Assembly (NCBI GenBank): GCA_964353355.1 | Contig: CAYGVT010000059.1 | Coordinates: forward strand, 1-30,025 | DNA from: CAYGVT01 sp964353355 | Lineage (GTDB): Archaea > Thermoplasmatota > DTKX01 > GCA-020343715 | Length of the DNA stretch: 30,025 bases | Direction: 5' to 3' | Shown: in pieces, positions 16,901 to 23,717 of the stretch | Position numbering within the stretch: the stretch's first letter is position 1 | How the letters are laid out: every line of letters starts with the position of its first letter | Notes under the pieces: model-generated | Databases searched by the model: none | Told to the model about the DNA's origin: nothing | What the model saw: only the letters and a program-made list of their open reading frames with translations | Made by a program: the position numbers and the translations under genes

Positions 16901-18402
16901 ACGCCTCGCTCGACCTCATCCGTGTGGAGGTCTCGGGCACGTCCTACGTCACCGCGGAGGGCCGGACGCTCGCGTTCCTCTACCCGATCTACTTCACGCG
17001 CACCAACCCGCCCACCGAGACCATCACCGTCACCATCCGGCAGGAGGAGTTCTCCTCGAGCCGCGAGGTCTTGGTGCACATCGCCAACGGCGAGTCCGAC
17101 TTCTACATCGCGGACATACCGGACGTCGACATCACCGAGACCGTGGCGGAGACGTTCAACGTCAAGCAGTACATCATGAACGCGGTCAGCTTCGACTACA
17201 TCGAGGTGTCCACGAACTCCCCGTACTCCGTCGTGAACCGGTTCGACGTCCAGCTCACGTACCCCGAGGGCTTCACCGGCACCGCGGAGACCGTCGACGA
17301 CCTCATCACGGTCATCGCCTCCGACGGGCTGCACAAGTTCGAGCGGTCGGTCACGGTCCACGTCCACAGGCTCGGCAAGCTGCTCCAGCTCAGCGGCATC
17401 GGCGACCGCACCGTCTTCGAGGACACGCCGCTGGTCGTCGACGTCGAGGCCTACCTCTACAACGTCGACGACATCACCAGGGTCTCGCTCGAGCTGGATT
17501 CCGCGTACGCCACCATCAGCGGGCTGGTGGCCACGCTCAGGTACCCGGCGTCCGTCGGCCTCACGAGGGAGACGGTGAGGTTCACGGTGCACGAGGGCTC
17601 CGACGTGGCCTCCGAGGCGATCACGGTCTACATCGAGCGCGTGCCCGTGGACGAGTTCGTCTTCGGCCAGATAAGCTCCATCGCGGCCATGGAGGACGAG
17701 ACTTACGTGCTCGACCTGAAGCCCTTCCTGAAGAACATGGACGCCGCCGCCACCTACAAGGTGGGCGAGCGGTCGGCGCACGCGACAGTGAGCGGGTTGC
17801 TCATCACGCTGCTCTACCCGGACGGGCCCATGGAGGAGACGCTCTACATCAACGTGACGGGCACCAACGGCGACTTCGCCTGGCAGGACGTGTTCGTGAC
17901 CGTCAAGGCCACGAACGACCTGCCGAGGCTGATGAAGGACATGCCGTTCCAGCTCAACGTCAAGCAGGGCGATGGCCCCGTGGTCATCAACCTCACGGAC
18001 TACTTCTCGGACGAGGACTCCGCGAGCCTCGAGTACGCGGCGTCGGACAACTCCAAGCTCGTCGTCCACATCGACAGCGTGAACGGCACCGCGACCATCG
18101 AGTACAAGACGGGGGAGACGCGCCCCGACGACGTCGTCGGCGCCCGCATCTTCGCCTACGACCCCGCGGACCCCGGGAGCAGGACTGGCACGAACACCTT
18201 CAACATCACGTTCTACAAGGCGAACGAGAAGCCCCCGCCGGACCCGTCGGCGCTCAGCTTCCTGGTCGGCGGTGGCGCGAGCGGCGCGGCCGTGATGACC
18301 CTGGTGCTCATCGCATGCGGCGGCGCCGCATGGGTGCTGTGGCGCAGGCGCCAGCGCGTGCAGAGGTTCGGCCCCGAGCCGGCGCAGTCCGCGTTCAAGT
18401 GA
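13909..18402 (+). CDS. Large surface protein: FG-GAP repeats, cadherin-like domains, novel ~92-residue repeats, C-terminal membrane anchor
   Basis: The 1497-residue protein has a signal peptide (residues about 1-33, ending GIAGAEV). Five FG-GAP/VCBS-type calcium loops follow (DMDGDGDLD near 193, DLDEDGDLD near 258, DVDGDGDVD near 316, DFDEDGDYD near 376, DMNGDGYLD near 430). Cadherin-like domains come next, each introduced by NDPP (near 694 and 783). From about 880 to 1340 there are at least five diverged repeats with a core like EDTWTLDIKPYLYNVDD, spaced roughly 90-95 residues. A single transmembrane helix (about 1447-1478) and a short basic tail (WRRRQRVQRF) end it. The layout fits a cell-surface adhesin or S-layer-associated protein, stabilised by calcium and anchored by its C-terminus. 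The FG-GAP part probably folds as a beta-propeller. The ligand is unknown. Confidence 0.9.
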   Translation: MRYPRTPARLAALAMVAMMVLCIPAGPAGIAGAEVVTKFSNDATEWTLNFEDLGTLNDASFKVPIDGKVLSATFDITGLQYGGYNPSHVRAFVGSIDNRVYEWKGDTYGAMGYQTLLASGSTEGTMEFKEAGSNSSLALRLPDGAKVNSGELTLTGSLYDGGWANAQKLTHKVENNVVDLSVQYYSSPQLIDMDGDGDLDILTRCYMTVGGTRVRWIVYIENVGSSTSMDWQVDNSAFQMGVGWNWYFPKPLLVDLDEDGDLDLTVSNYNWAQGGGLLLVYWNSGTNTDPTWSEPNSSIFTGIGGNKYMITQDFADVDGDGDVDLGYGCYDQGGTSTVGLDYYRNDYDDGEWSWVSSNLLGGITTDTFSSPEFYDFDEDGDYDLFVGLYDGTFGYYENTGTATSPQWTQRTSVQGNIDVGMMASPSVGDMNGDGYLDLVIGAYDGLFYYYQNMRRFPLDPRLDVGADGDYEWNFSGKFKTSSTVTGLAAELEANNKGDISKQDNWGNEFHDIPLKVTTSSAGMVKVDGVKVRYDYTAKSKDFAEALNDWIYQNREKADANGYLKVPIIIESGSRGGVKLSGLRIDIDKAPVWSEIPSTFGIDEDTKNDRLIDLWSYVKDDYDTNDKLAFEVIENSAKGIVEVYITEGRYLGVDAETGSANDNWNGWVGIALKATDRNGLGSKSNGFRVEVRPINDPPTISGSPPASVLEDTELGYMFTASDVDGDRPSWSIDGPAGMSINPRGQVTWTPGNSDVGFHDIVVTVTDPGGLTASLSWRLEVVNVNDPPLLALPGEIVVTEGKPFYLDLTGTVNDIDNPLTDIAMGVSAKSPFVTFDPTTWVVTLSYPKESGWTGDALMVVVKDREASVTGTISVKVIQVKKLAILGLPDQAAVEEDTWTLDIKPYLYNVDDWNTLEVTASSSHVTVTGTRLTFHYARGSLPTLEETVAVTVRQKDETATDEMVVRLQKLGHDLTLLIVPEQYVVEDERSTLDITPYIKNYASLDLIRVEVSGTSYVTAEGRTLAFLYPIYFTRTNPPTETITVTIRQEEFSSSREVLVHIANGESDFYIADIPDVDITETVAETFNVKQYIMNAVSFDYIEVSTNSPYSVVNRFDVQLTYPEGFTGTAETVDDLITVIASDGLHKFERSVTVHVHRLGKLLQLSGIGDRTVFEDTPLVVDVEAYLYNVDDITRVSLELDSAYATISGLVATLRYPASVGLTRETVRFTVHEGSDVASEAITVYIERVPVDEFVFGQISSIAAMEDETYVLDLKPFLKNMDAAATYKVGERSAHATVSGLLITLLYPDGPMEETLYINVTGTNGDFAWQDVFVTVKATNDLPRLMKDMPFQLNVKQGDGPVVINLTDYFSDEDSASLEYAASDNSKLVVHIDSVNGTATIEYKTGETRPDDVVGARIFAYDPADPGSRTGTNTFNITFYKANEKPPPDPSALSFLVGGGASGAAVMTLVLIACGGAAWVLWRRRQRVQRFGPEPAQSAFK

Positions 18403-18468
18403 GCGCGTCCGTTGGCGGACCGGTCGGATGGGTGCGTTGCGGGCGCCCGACCCAGGCCCCGCCCTGCC

Positions 18469-18774
18469 TCAGTGGGAGTGCGTGCCCTCGGGGTGCGGCT
18501 CGTGCCATCGCTTGAGCGTGGGGAGGAGGCCGCGCGCGCGCTCGAGCGCCTCCTTCGGGTCCAGGTCCGGGTCGTTGTCCAGCAGCGACTGGACCGAGAT
18601 GCCCACCATCTCCTCGATGCTCAGGTCCGGCAGCGTGAACTCCCCGTCGAAATAGCAGCCCCTGCAGAAGTCCCCCGACGGGTGGCCATCGCGGTCCGTC
18701 CCCCGCTTGGTCGGGTGGCGCATGTCATGCCCGCAGCTCTGGCACATCTCCCCCCTCGCCTCGATGTCCGGCAT
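18469..18774 (-). CDS. Zinc-ribbon protein (PF12674-like putative zinc ribbon)
   Basis: The 101 residues contain the pattern of the small 'putative zinc ribbon' family: CQSCGHDM, then a KRGTDRDG segment, then FCRGCYFDGEFT followed by LSIEEMV. The two CxxC pairs should bind one zinc ion. The C-terminus is His-rich (RWHEPHPEGTHSH), which could add metal binding. ATG 18774 is chosen because the family homology begins a few residues later and a TATA-like catatgtg lies about 23 nt upstream; the longer frame to 18912 overlaps the next gene. It converges on the large surface-protein gene. No function is known to me for this family. Confidence 0.82.
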   Translation of the reverse strand: MPDIEARGEMCQSCGHDMRHPTKRGTDRDGHPSGDFCRGCYFDGEFTLPDLSIEEMVGISVQSLLDNDPDLDPKEALERARGLLPTLKRWHEPHPEGTHSH

Positions 18775-18793
18775 CCGTCGCTCTCCTCGCGCG

Positions 18794-18801
18794 CATATGT
18801 G
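18794..18801 (-). promoter_or_regulatory. TATA-like element for the zinc-ribbon gene
   Basis: On the minus strand, cacatatg lies about 23-27 nt before ATG 18774. A second AT-rich site (gttatgaa, about 18812-18819) lies a little further upstream and could serve instead. Confidence 0.4.
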
Positions 18802-18852
18802 CACGGTCGGTTCATAACCGTTCCCCCTCGGCCTTCCGTGGCCGGTCGCGAA

Positions 18853-18864
18853 GGTAATAATACC
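18853..18864 (+). promoter_or_regulatory. TATA box of the AIR-synthase-like gene
   Basis: ggtaataatacc is centred about 27 nt before ATG 18885, implying a leaderless transcript starting at that ATG rather than at GTG 18879. Confidence 0.6.
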
Positions 18865-18884
18865 GCGCGGCCATACCCGTGGCG

Positions 18885-19922
18885 ATGGAACGCCGCCCCG
18901 AGCTTGCCGCACTCGTGAAATCCATCAGGGAGTACCCGGGCGTCGTGCGCAAGCACCCCATCGCGGACATCATCCCCTACCTGCCGCGCTTGGAGCCTGG
19001 GGCTACGGACCCGGACGCCGTCCATGGCCGCGTCCTCGCGGACTACGGCGAGGACTGCGCCGTCGTGGCCCTCGACGACGAGCCCGACGGCGAGGTGCTG
19101 CTCGTCGCGGCCGACGGCATCATGTCCAAGCTCCTCGAGGCAAACCCCTGGTGGGCGGGCTACTGCTCGGTGCTGGTCAACGCCATGGACGTGGCCGCGA
19201 CGGGCGGCGTTCCCTTCTGCATGGTCGACGTGGTCTCCATCAAGGAGAGGCGCGTCGGCAAGAGGCTGATGGAAGGCGTGCGCGCGGGCATCGAGAAGTT
19301 CCGCGTGCCGATGGTGGGGGGCCACACGCACCCCGACTCGGACTACAACGCCATCGACGTCGCCATCGTGGGCCGCGCGAGGCGGTCAGAGGTCATCTAC
19401 TCGCACACGGCCCGCACGAGGGACGCGGTCATCGTCGCGGTCGACATCGACGGATGGTTCCACAAGGACTTCCGGTACTCCTTCGACACCACGACCAATC
19501 GCACCTCGGAGGAGGTCGCGAGGCGCATGTTCGCCGGGCGCCATCTCTCGAGGCAGGGGATGCTCACTGCTGGCAAGGACATCTCCAACCCCGGCACGCT
19601 TGGGACCCTGGGCATGCTCCTCGAGACCTCGGGCAAGGGCGCGGTCGTGGACCCGTTCGCGGTGCCGAGGCCCGCGAGGGCCGACTTCACCCAGTGGCTG
19701 CTGAGCTACCAGGGCTGCGGGCTCGTGCTCACATGCGCGCAACGCGACGTGAGGGCGGTGCTGGGGGAGCTGCGCAGGAGCGGGCTCGCCGCCGAGTACA
19801 TCGGGGAGGTCAACTCGGGCCACTCGCTGGAGCTCGAGGTCGGCGAGGGCGGGGAGCGCGCGACGCTTTTCGACTTCGCGAAGGAGCCGCTCACTGGCTG
19901 CGGCCCGCCTGTCGACGGATGA
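18885..19922 (+). CDS. AIR synthase/selenophosphate synthetase-like protein (methanogenesis marker 2-like)
   Basis: The 345-residue protein has the PurM/SelD fold pattern: an Asp-rich N-terminal strand (DYGEDCAVV), AADGIMSKLLEANPWWAGY, NAMDVAATGG, then MVGGHTHPDSDYNAI and the C-terminal half with GTLGMLLETSGKGAVVD. Members of this superfamily bind ATP and activate an oxygen or phosphate-linked substrate. The overall pattern is closest to the AIR-synthase-related proteins that include methanogenesis marker protein 2, rather than true PurM. That finer placement is from memory of motifs and needs a profile search. It is followed at 12 nt by a VanZ-like gene, probably co-transcribed. The real substrate is unknown. 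Confidence 0.78.
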   Translation: MERRPELAALVKSIREYPGVVRKHPIADIIPYLPRLEPGATDPDAVHGRVLADYGEDCAVVALDDEPDGEVLLVAADGIMSKLLEANPWWAGYCSVLVNAMDVAATGGVPFCMVDVVSIKERRVGKRLMEGVRAGIEKFRVPMVGGHTHPDSDYNAIDVAIVGRARRSEVIYSHTARTRDAVIVAVDIDGWFHKDFRYSFDTTTNRTSEEVARRMFAGRHLSRQGMLTAGKDISNPGTLGTLGMLLETSGKGAVVDPFAVPRPARADFTQWLLSYQGCGLVLTCAQRDVRAVLGELRRSGLAAEYIGEVNSGHSLELEVGEGGERATLFDFAKEPLTGCGPPVDG

Positions 19923-19934
19923 GGGGGTTCGCAG

Positions 19935-20342
19935 GTGGCTGATGTTCCCCCCGCGCGCCGAGATGCCCTGAGGCGGTTCGCCTACGCCCTCCCCGCTGCG
20001 GCCTGGGCCGGCGTGCTGCTCGCGATGGCCGTCGCGCGGGACCTCGGGCCCCTGGAGGACGTCCAGGTGGTGGCCCACCAGGACCTGACGGGCCACCTGG
20101 TCGAGTACGTGGTGCTGGGCGCGCTGGTCGCGTTCGCGCTGCTCCGTGCCACGCTTCACACGCCGCTCGAGGCGTTCCTGGTGACGGTGTTCGCGTCCGC
20201 GGCCTACGGGCTGCTGCTCGAGGCCCTCCAGGCGTTCGTGCCGGAGCGCACGGCCTCGGTCGCGGACGCCCTTATGAACACCGTGGGGGCGCTGCTGGGC
20301 GCAGCCATCGCCATCTACGTGATCGCGCGGCACAAGGGCTAA
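19935..20342 (+). CDS. VanZ-like integral membrane protein
   Basis: The 135-residue product has about four hydrophobic segments and the conserved VanZ-family residues: a His/Glu pair at the end of helix 1-2 (HQDLTGHLVEYVVLGALVA), then LLEALQAFVPERTASVADAL and a final N-x-x-GALLG (NTVGALLGAAIA). VanZ homologues are linked in bacteria to low-level glycopeptide resistance and to altered envelope properties; their role in archaea is not known. GTG 19935 follows a G-rich stretch and lies 12 nt after the preceding stop. The stop codon overlaps the TATA box of the next gene. Confidence 0.82.
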   Translation: MADVPPARRDALRRFAYALPAAAWAGVLLAMAVARDLGPLEDVQVVAHQDLTGHLVEYVVLGALVAFALLRATLHTPLEAFLVTVFASAAYGLLLEALQAFVPERTASVADALMNTVGALLGAAIAIYVIARHKG

Positions 20343-20346
20343 ATGG
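20338..20346 (+). promoter_or_regulatory. TATA box of the first tandem alpha/beta hydrolase gene
   Basis: gctaaatgg overlaps the stop codon of the VanZ-like gene and is centred 26 nt before ATG 20368. The preceding aaggg is shared with the box of the second hydrolase at 21214. Confidence 0.55.
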
Positions 20347-20367
20347 GCGCGCGACGGTGGGCCCGGC

Positions 20368-21162
20368 ATGGAACCGGCGACGCACCCCCCGAAGGGCACT
20401 GGTATCAGGGAGCGGGACGTCCTCGTAGACGGTCGCAGGTGGCGCCTCTACGAGGCCGGGGACCCGTCGGCCCCGCCCGTGCTGTTCGTCCACGGATACC
20501 TCGGCAGCGGGCGGTTCTTCAGGGACAACATGCTCACCCTCGCCGACGGGTGGTGGGCCATCGCGCCCGACCTGCCCGGCCACTGCCGCTCGGATCCTTG
20601 GTCTGAGGACGAGGCGCCGGTCGAGCAGTGGAGGCTGCTCGACGCCCTGCTGGAGGACCTCCGTGCCCCTCCGGCGGTCGTGGTGGGGCACTCCAGGGGG
20701 GGCGCGGTCGCCATCCAGCTCGCGGCCAGGAGCCCGGACCGAGTGGCGTCGCTCGTGCTGGTGTCGACGTCGGGGGTCCCGTTCGTGGTCGGCACGCTCG
20801 AGCTCAAGGGCATGGTCGTGGACCCGGCCACCATCCCGGACGACCTTGTCCGGTCCATGCGCGAGTGCTCGCTGACCGCGCTCGGCTACGAGAAGGCCAG
20901 GAGGACGGCGATGCTCGAGGGCCGCCTCGAGCGCGATGTCACGCCTGTCCTGGGGGATGTGCGCGCCCCCACGCTCGTCGTGTGGGGGGCGCAGGACCCT
21001 ACCATCCCCATGGACGTCGGGCGCCGGGTGGCCCAAGGCATCCCGGGGGCGGAGCTGCGCGTGCTCGAGGGCGCGGGGCACCTTCCGTTCGTGGAGAGGC
21101 GCGCCGAGTTCGACGCCCTCCTCCGCGAGTTCCTGGCACGGACCGCGCCAGGTGGCCAGTGA
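20368..21162 (+). CDS. Alpha/beta hydrolase, first of a tandem paralogous pair
   Basis: The 264-residue protein has the full alpha/beta hydrolase pattern: oxyanion-hole HGYLGSGRFF, PDLPGHCRSDPW, nucleophile elbow GHSRGG with catalytic Ser, an Asp in WGAQDPTIP, and a catalytic His in GAGHLPF. There is no signal peptide. It is closely similar along its length to the next gene, down to the opening motif (VDGRRWRLYEAGDPSAPPV against VEGRRWRLHEAGPPSAPPV), so the two arose by tandem duplication. The start at ATG 20368 is supported by the TATA box 26 nt upstream. The substrate cannot be inferred. Confidence 0.88.
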   Translation: MEPATHPPKGTGIRERDVLVDGRRWRLYEAGDPSAPPVLFVHGYLGSGRFFRDNMLTLADGWWAIAPDLPGHCRSDPWSEDEAPVEQWRLLDALLEDLRAPPAVVVGHSRGGAVAIQLAARSPDRVASLVLVSTSGVPFVVGTLELKGMVVDPATIPDDLVRSMRECSLTALGYEKARRTAMLEGRLERDVTPVLGDVRAPTLVVWGAQDPTIPMDVGRRVAQGIPGAELRVLEGAGHLPFVERRAEFDALLREFLARTAPGGQ

Positions 21163-21213
21163 GGGTACCCACCCCGCTCGCCCGGCCCCCCGAGCCATCC
21201 GGCGAGGGAAGGG

Positions 21214-21220
21214 CTATATC
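21214..21220 (+). promoter_or_regulatory. TATA box of the second tandem alpha/beta hydrolase gene
   Basis: ctatatc with upstream gaaggg is centred 26 nt before ATG 21243, implying a leaderless message. The gene thus has its own promoter although it directly follows its paralogue. Confidence 0.65.
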
Positions 21221-21242
21221 GCCGCGGTCCGTTGACGCCGCC

Positions 21243-22061
21243 ATGGCGGAGGTCGAGGGCCCGGGCGGTGGGCACGCCCCAAGGGAGCGCGACCTGGTGG
21301 TCGAGGGCCGCCGGTGGCGCCTCCACGAGGCCGGGCCGCCCTCCGCGCCGCCCGTAGTGTTCGTGCACGGCTACCACGGCAGCGGGCGGTTCTTCGTCGG
21401 CGCGATGGCGGCCGTGGCGGACGGGTGGCGCGCGCTCGCGCCGGACCTTCCTGGCCACGGCGCCTCCGACCCATGGCCGCCCGGGGAGGGGGCCGTGGAG
21501 CAATGGCTCCTGCTCGACGGCCTGCTGGAGGCCCTCGGGGTCAGCGGCGCCGCCCTCGTGGGCCACTCCCGGGGCGGCATCGTGTCCGCGCAGCTTTGCG
21601 CGAGGCGGCCGCACCGCGCGCGGGCGCTCATGGTCTTCGGCACCCCGGGCCGGCCCTACCCGGTGGGGACGCTGGACATCGTCCGGATGTTCGTGGACCC
21701 GGGCGCCCTGTCGCCGGGGCTCCTTCGGGAGGTCAGGGCGTGCTCGGCGGCAGCCAGGGGCTACGACCAGGCCCGTGCGCGCGCGGTCGAGCGGGGCGCC
21801 ATCGAGCGCGACCTCACGCCCGTCCTCCCGTCGGTGCGCGTGCCCACGCTGGTGCTATGGGGCGAGCTCGACGCCACGGTGCCGGAGGGGGCCGCGCGCC
21901 ACGTTGCAGAGGGGGTGCCAGGGGCCGAGTGGCGCGTGGTCAGGGGCGCGGGCCACATGTGGCCGCTCGAGGAGCCAGCATCCTTCGCAGGCGAGGTGCG
22001 CGCCTTCCTGATGCGCCACGCGCCGCCAGGTCCCCGCAGCCAGGTCGTTCGCACTCCGTGA
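21243..22061 (+). CDS. Alpha/beta hydrolase, second of a tandem paralogous pair
   Basis: The 272-residue product repeats the architecture of the preceding gene: HGYHGSGRFF, PDLPGHGASDPW, nucleophile elbow GHSRGG, WGELDATVP and GAGHMWPLEE for the catalytic triad. The middle region (FGTPGRPYPVGTLDIVRMFV, then SPGLLREVRACS) is also shared with the first copy, although individual residues differ widely, so the duplication is not recent. ATG 21243 is chosen over the longer open frame because of the TATA box 26 nt upstream. The product is expected in the cytoplasm. The substrate is unknown. Confidence 0.88.
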   Translation: MAEVEGPGGGHAPRERDLVVEGRRWRLHEAGPPSAPPVVFVHGYHGSGRFFVGAMAAVADGWRALAPDLPGHGASDPWPPGEGAVEQWLLLDGLLEALGVSGAALVGHSRGGIVSAQLCARRPHRARALMVFGTPGRPYPVGTLDIVRMFVDPGALSPGLLREVRACSAAARGYDQARARAVERGAIERDLTPVLPSVRVPTLVLWGELDATVPEGAARHVAEGVPGAEWRVVRGAGHMWPLEEPASFAGEVRAFLMRHAPPGPRSQVVRTP

Positions 22062-22074
22062 GAATGCGCCCGCA

Positions 22075-22083
22075 ATCCTTATG
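22075..22083 (+). promoter_or_regulatory. TATA-like element near the ModA-like gene start
   Basis: tccttatgt overlaps ATG 22081 and would direct initiation near 22101-22106. An ATG at 22101 sits at the right distance but in a different frame from the ModA-like coding sequence. Confidence 0.4.
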
Positions 22084-22839
22084 TGCGGCCATCGCCAACC
22101 ATGCACGGGTGGTCCTACGCCGGAGAGGGTCAACAACCATCTCCACGCATTCGCCACAGGCAGCACGACTGGCCCCCTGAGGAGGGCGGCCCAGGCGTTC
22201 GTGCTGCAGGAGGACGCCTCGGTCGAGGTGACCGTGGGCCCGTCCGACCGGCTCATCCCCAGGATGTGCGAGTGGCGCCAGGGCGACCTCTTCTGCGGAG
22301 GGTGCAGCGGCTCCCTCGACGCGGCCGTGGCCTTCGGCGCGGTGCTGGCGGAGACCATCCAGCCCCTGGGGGCCCGCGACACCGTCATCCTGGTGCCCAA
22401 CGGCAACCCCGCGGAGATCGAGAGCCTCAGGGACCTCACGCGCAAGGACGTGCGCATCGGCGTGTCGAGCACGGGCTCGCTCGTCAACCTCCTCGAGGAG
22501 GTCGCGCTGCGCGCCAACCTCTACCACACGATGTCCAAGCGCGTCTCCAACGTGGCCATCGGCAGCAGCGAGCTGCTGGCGGTCCTCGCGCGGCGCGAGG
22601 TAGACGCCTCCATCGGCTGGGCCTCGTTCGCGCTGCTCGCGCCCGAGCGCATCGAGATTGTGCCCATACCGCCCGAGTGGTGCTCGTGGCGTGTGACGGC
22701 CATCGGCGTGACCCCCTGGAGCCAGCGCAAGGAGCTCGCGGGGCGGTTCATCCAGTTCCTGACAAGCGCCGAGGGGCAGGAGATCTACGCCAAGTTCGGC
22801 TGGAAGGCGCTCGACGTCGCCAAGGTCCCGCAGAAGTAG
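22081..22839 (+). CDS. ModA/WtpA-like substrate-binding protein without signal peptide; 5' end doubtful
   Basis: From about residue 19 the product resembles type II periplasmic binding proteins of the molybdate/tungstate group: HLHAFATGSTTGPLRRAAQA, a GCSGSLDAA segment, IQPLGARDTVILVPNGNP, LRDLTRKDVRIGVSSTGS, and a C-terminal FIQFLTSAEGQEIYAKFGW. No signal peptide or lipobox is encoded, so it would be cytoplasmic unless the 5' end is wrong. The first 18 codons (from ATG 22081) do not look like a natural N-terminus. The TATA-like element overlaps that ATG and points to ATG 22101 in another frame. A one-base error or indel near 22123-22127 (gaggg) would join ATG 22101 to the homologous region. 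No transporter genes are adjacent. Confidence 0.75.
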   Translation: MCGHRQPCTGGPTPERVNNHLHAFATGSTTGPLRRAAQAFVLQEDASVEVTVGPSDRLIPRMCEWRQGDLFCGGCSGSLDAAVAFGAVLAETIQPLGARDTVILVPNGNPAEIESLRDLTRKDVRIGVSSTGSLVNLLEEVALRANLYHTMSKRVSNVAIGSSELLAVLARREVDASIGWASFALLAPERIEIVPIPPEWCSWRVTAIGVTPWSQRKELAGRFIQFLTSAEGQEIYAKFGWKALDVAKVPQK

Positions 22840-22875
22840 CGCGGAGGCGCGGTCTGGGGCCCCTGCCTGGGCCAT

Positions 22876-22892
22876 CCCATCCCTGCGATGGG
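22876..22892. terminator. Perfect 6-bp hairpin between convergent genes
   Basis: cccatc and gatggg form a perfect six-pair stem around a five-base loop. The hairpin lies between the stops of the convergent ModA-like and glycosyltransferase genes, so it could act in both directions. There is no T-tract. Archaeal termination does not usually depend on hairpins, so the assignment is weak. Confidence 0.25.
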
Positions 22893-22894
22893 GG

Positions 22895-23581
22895 TCAGTC
22901 ATTGGGGCGCGGCGTCCCGAACCGCTTCTTGAACAGGAACCTCAGGTTCCTCCAGCCGTCGCGCCAGGTGTTGAGCTTGACCTCGCCTACGCGCGGGCGG
23001 TAGTCGATGGGGACCTCGGCGCACCGCAGCCCCCTCTTCCAGGCCTCAACCTTGAGCTCCTCGGAGAAGGGCATGCCGTCCGAGACAACGGTCAGGCGGG
23101 GCCAGGCCTCCCGGCGGAACACCCACATGCCGCTCTGCGAGTCTTTGATGTGCAGGGCGAAGAGCACGTTCATGGCCTTCGCCAGGGCCCAGTTCCCCAT
23201 GCGGTGCTTGTGGCTCATCACCCCGGGCCTGAGCGACGTCAGCCGGTCGCAGGTGATGAACTCAAGGTCCCTCGCGAGGAGCAGGTCGGCGAGCTCCTGC
23301 ACCCGCTCGGCGGGGTAGGTCAAGTCGCCGTCCATCGTCACGATGATGTCGCCCTTGGCGACCTCGAAGCCGGTCTTGTAGGCGCGGCCGTAGCCCTTCC
23401 GGGGCTCCACCACGACCTCGGCCCCGCGCGCCCTTGCGATCTCCTGCGTGCCGTCCTTGGACGCCCCGTCGACTATCATGACGTGGATGTGCGGCGCCTT
23501 CGGTATGGCGTCGATGGTCTGCCCTATGGACTCGGATTCGTTGAGCGTCGGGATGATGACGGTGATGGTAGGAGTGGCCAA
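22895..23581 (-). CDS. Family 2 glycosyltransferase (polyprenyl-phosphate sugar synthase-like)
   Basis: The 228-residue protein begins with the GT2 nucleotide-binding motif ITVIIPTLNESESIG, followed by VDGASKDGT, GYGRAYKTGFEVAKGDIIV, and the metal-binding MDGDLTYP. Length and motifs match the dolichyl/polyprenyl-phosphate mannose or glucose synthase group; there are no membrane helices, so it would act at the cytoplasmic face. TTG 23581 is the best start by homology, lying one residue before the family's first strand, and a TATA box at 23616-23623 predicts initiation about 12 nt upstream of it. Such enzymes feed lipid-linked sugars into protein N-glycosylation. The surface protein in this window would be a possible target, which is speculative. 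Confidence 0.88.
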   Translation of the reverse strand: MATPTITVIIPTLNESESIGQTIDAIPKAPHIHVMIVDGASKDGTQEIARARGAEVVVEPRKGYGRAYKTGFEVAKGDIIVTMDGDLTYPAERVQELADLLLARDLEFITCDRLTSLRPGVMSHKHRMGNWALAKAMNVLFALHIKDSQSGMWVFRREAWPRLTVVSDGMPFSEELKVEAWKRGLRCAEVPIDYRPRVGEVKLNTWRDGWRNLRFLFKKRFGTPRPND

Positions 23582-23615
23582 GGCAGCACCAGGGGTCCGG
23601 ATTAGCGCCTCGTCG

Positions 23616-23623
23616 GTATATCT
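23616..23623 (-). promoter_or_regulatory. TATA box of the glycosyltransferase gene
   Basis: On the minus strand this reads agatatac. It implies initiation near 23593, about 12 nt before the TTG start. Confidence 0.5.
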
Positions 23624-23717
23624 AGGTTGCCGCGGCGGCGCGGTCGTGCGGCCACCGTAACGCTCATAGAGTCGCGCGCCGATTTGGTGGCGAGGGGTTT
23701 GGTTGCTAGCACCGGTA

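Noticed and set aside
16450..18069. 539-residue minus-strand open frame opposite the surface-protein repeats
   Set aside because: Its repetitive Asp/Val/Arg composition simply reflects the repeats of the sense gene; no start signal is present.
18403..18420. Small inverted repeat (gtccg/cggac) after the surface-protein gene as a terminator
   Set aside because: A five-pair stem with no T-tract is easily met by chance in DNA this rich in G and C.
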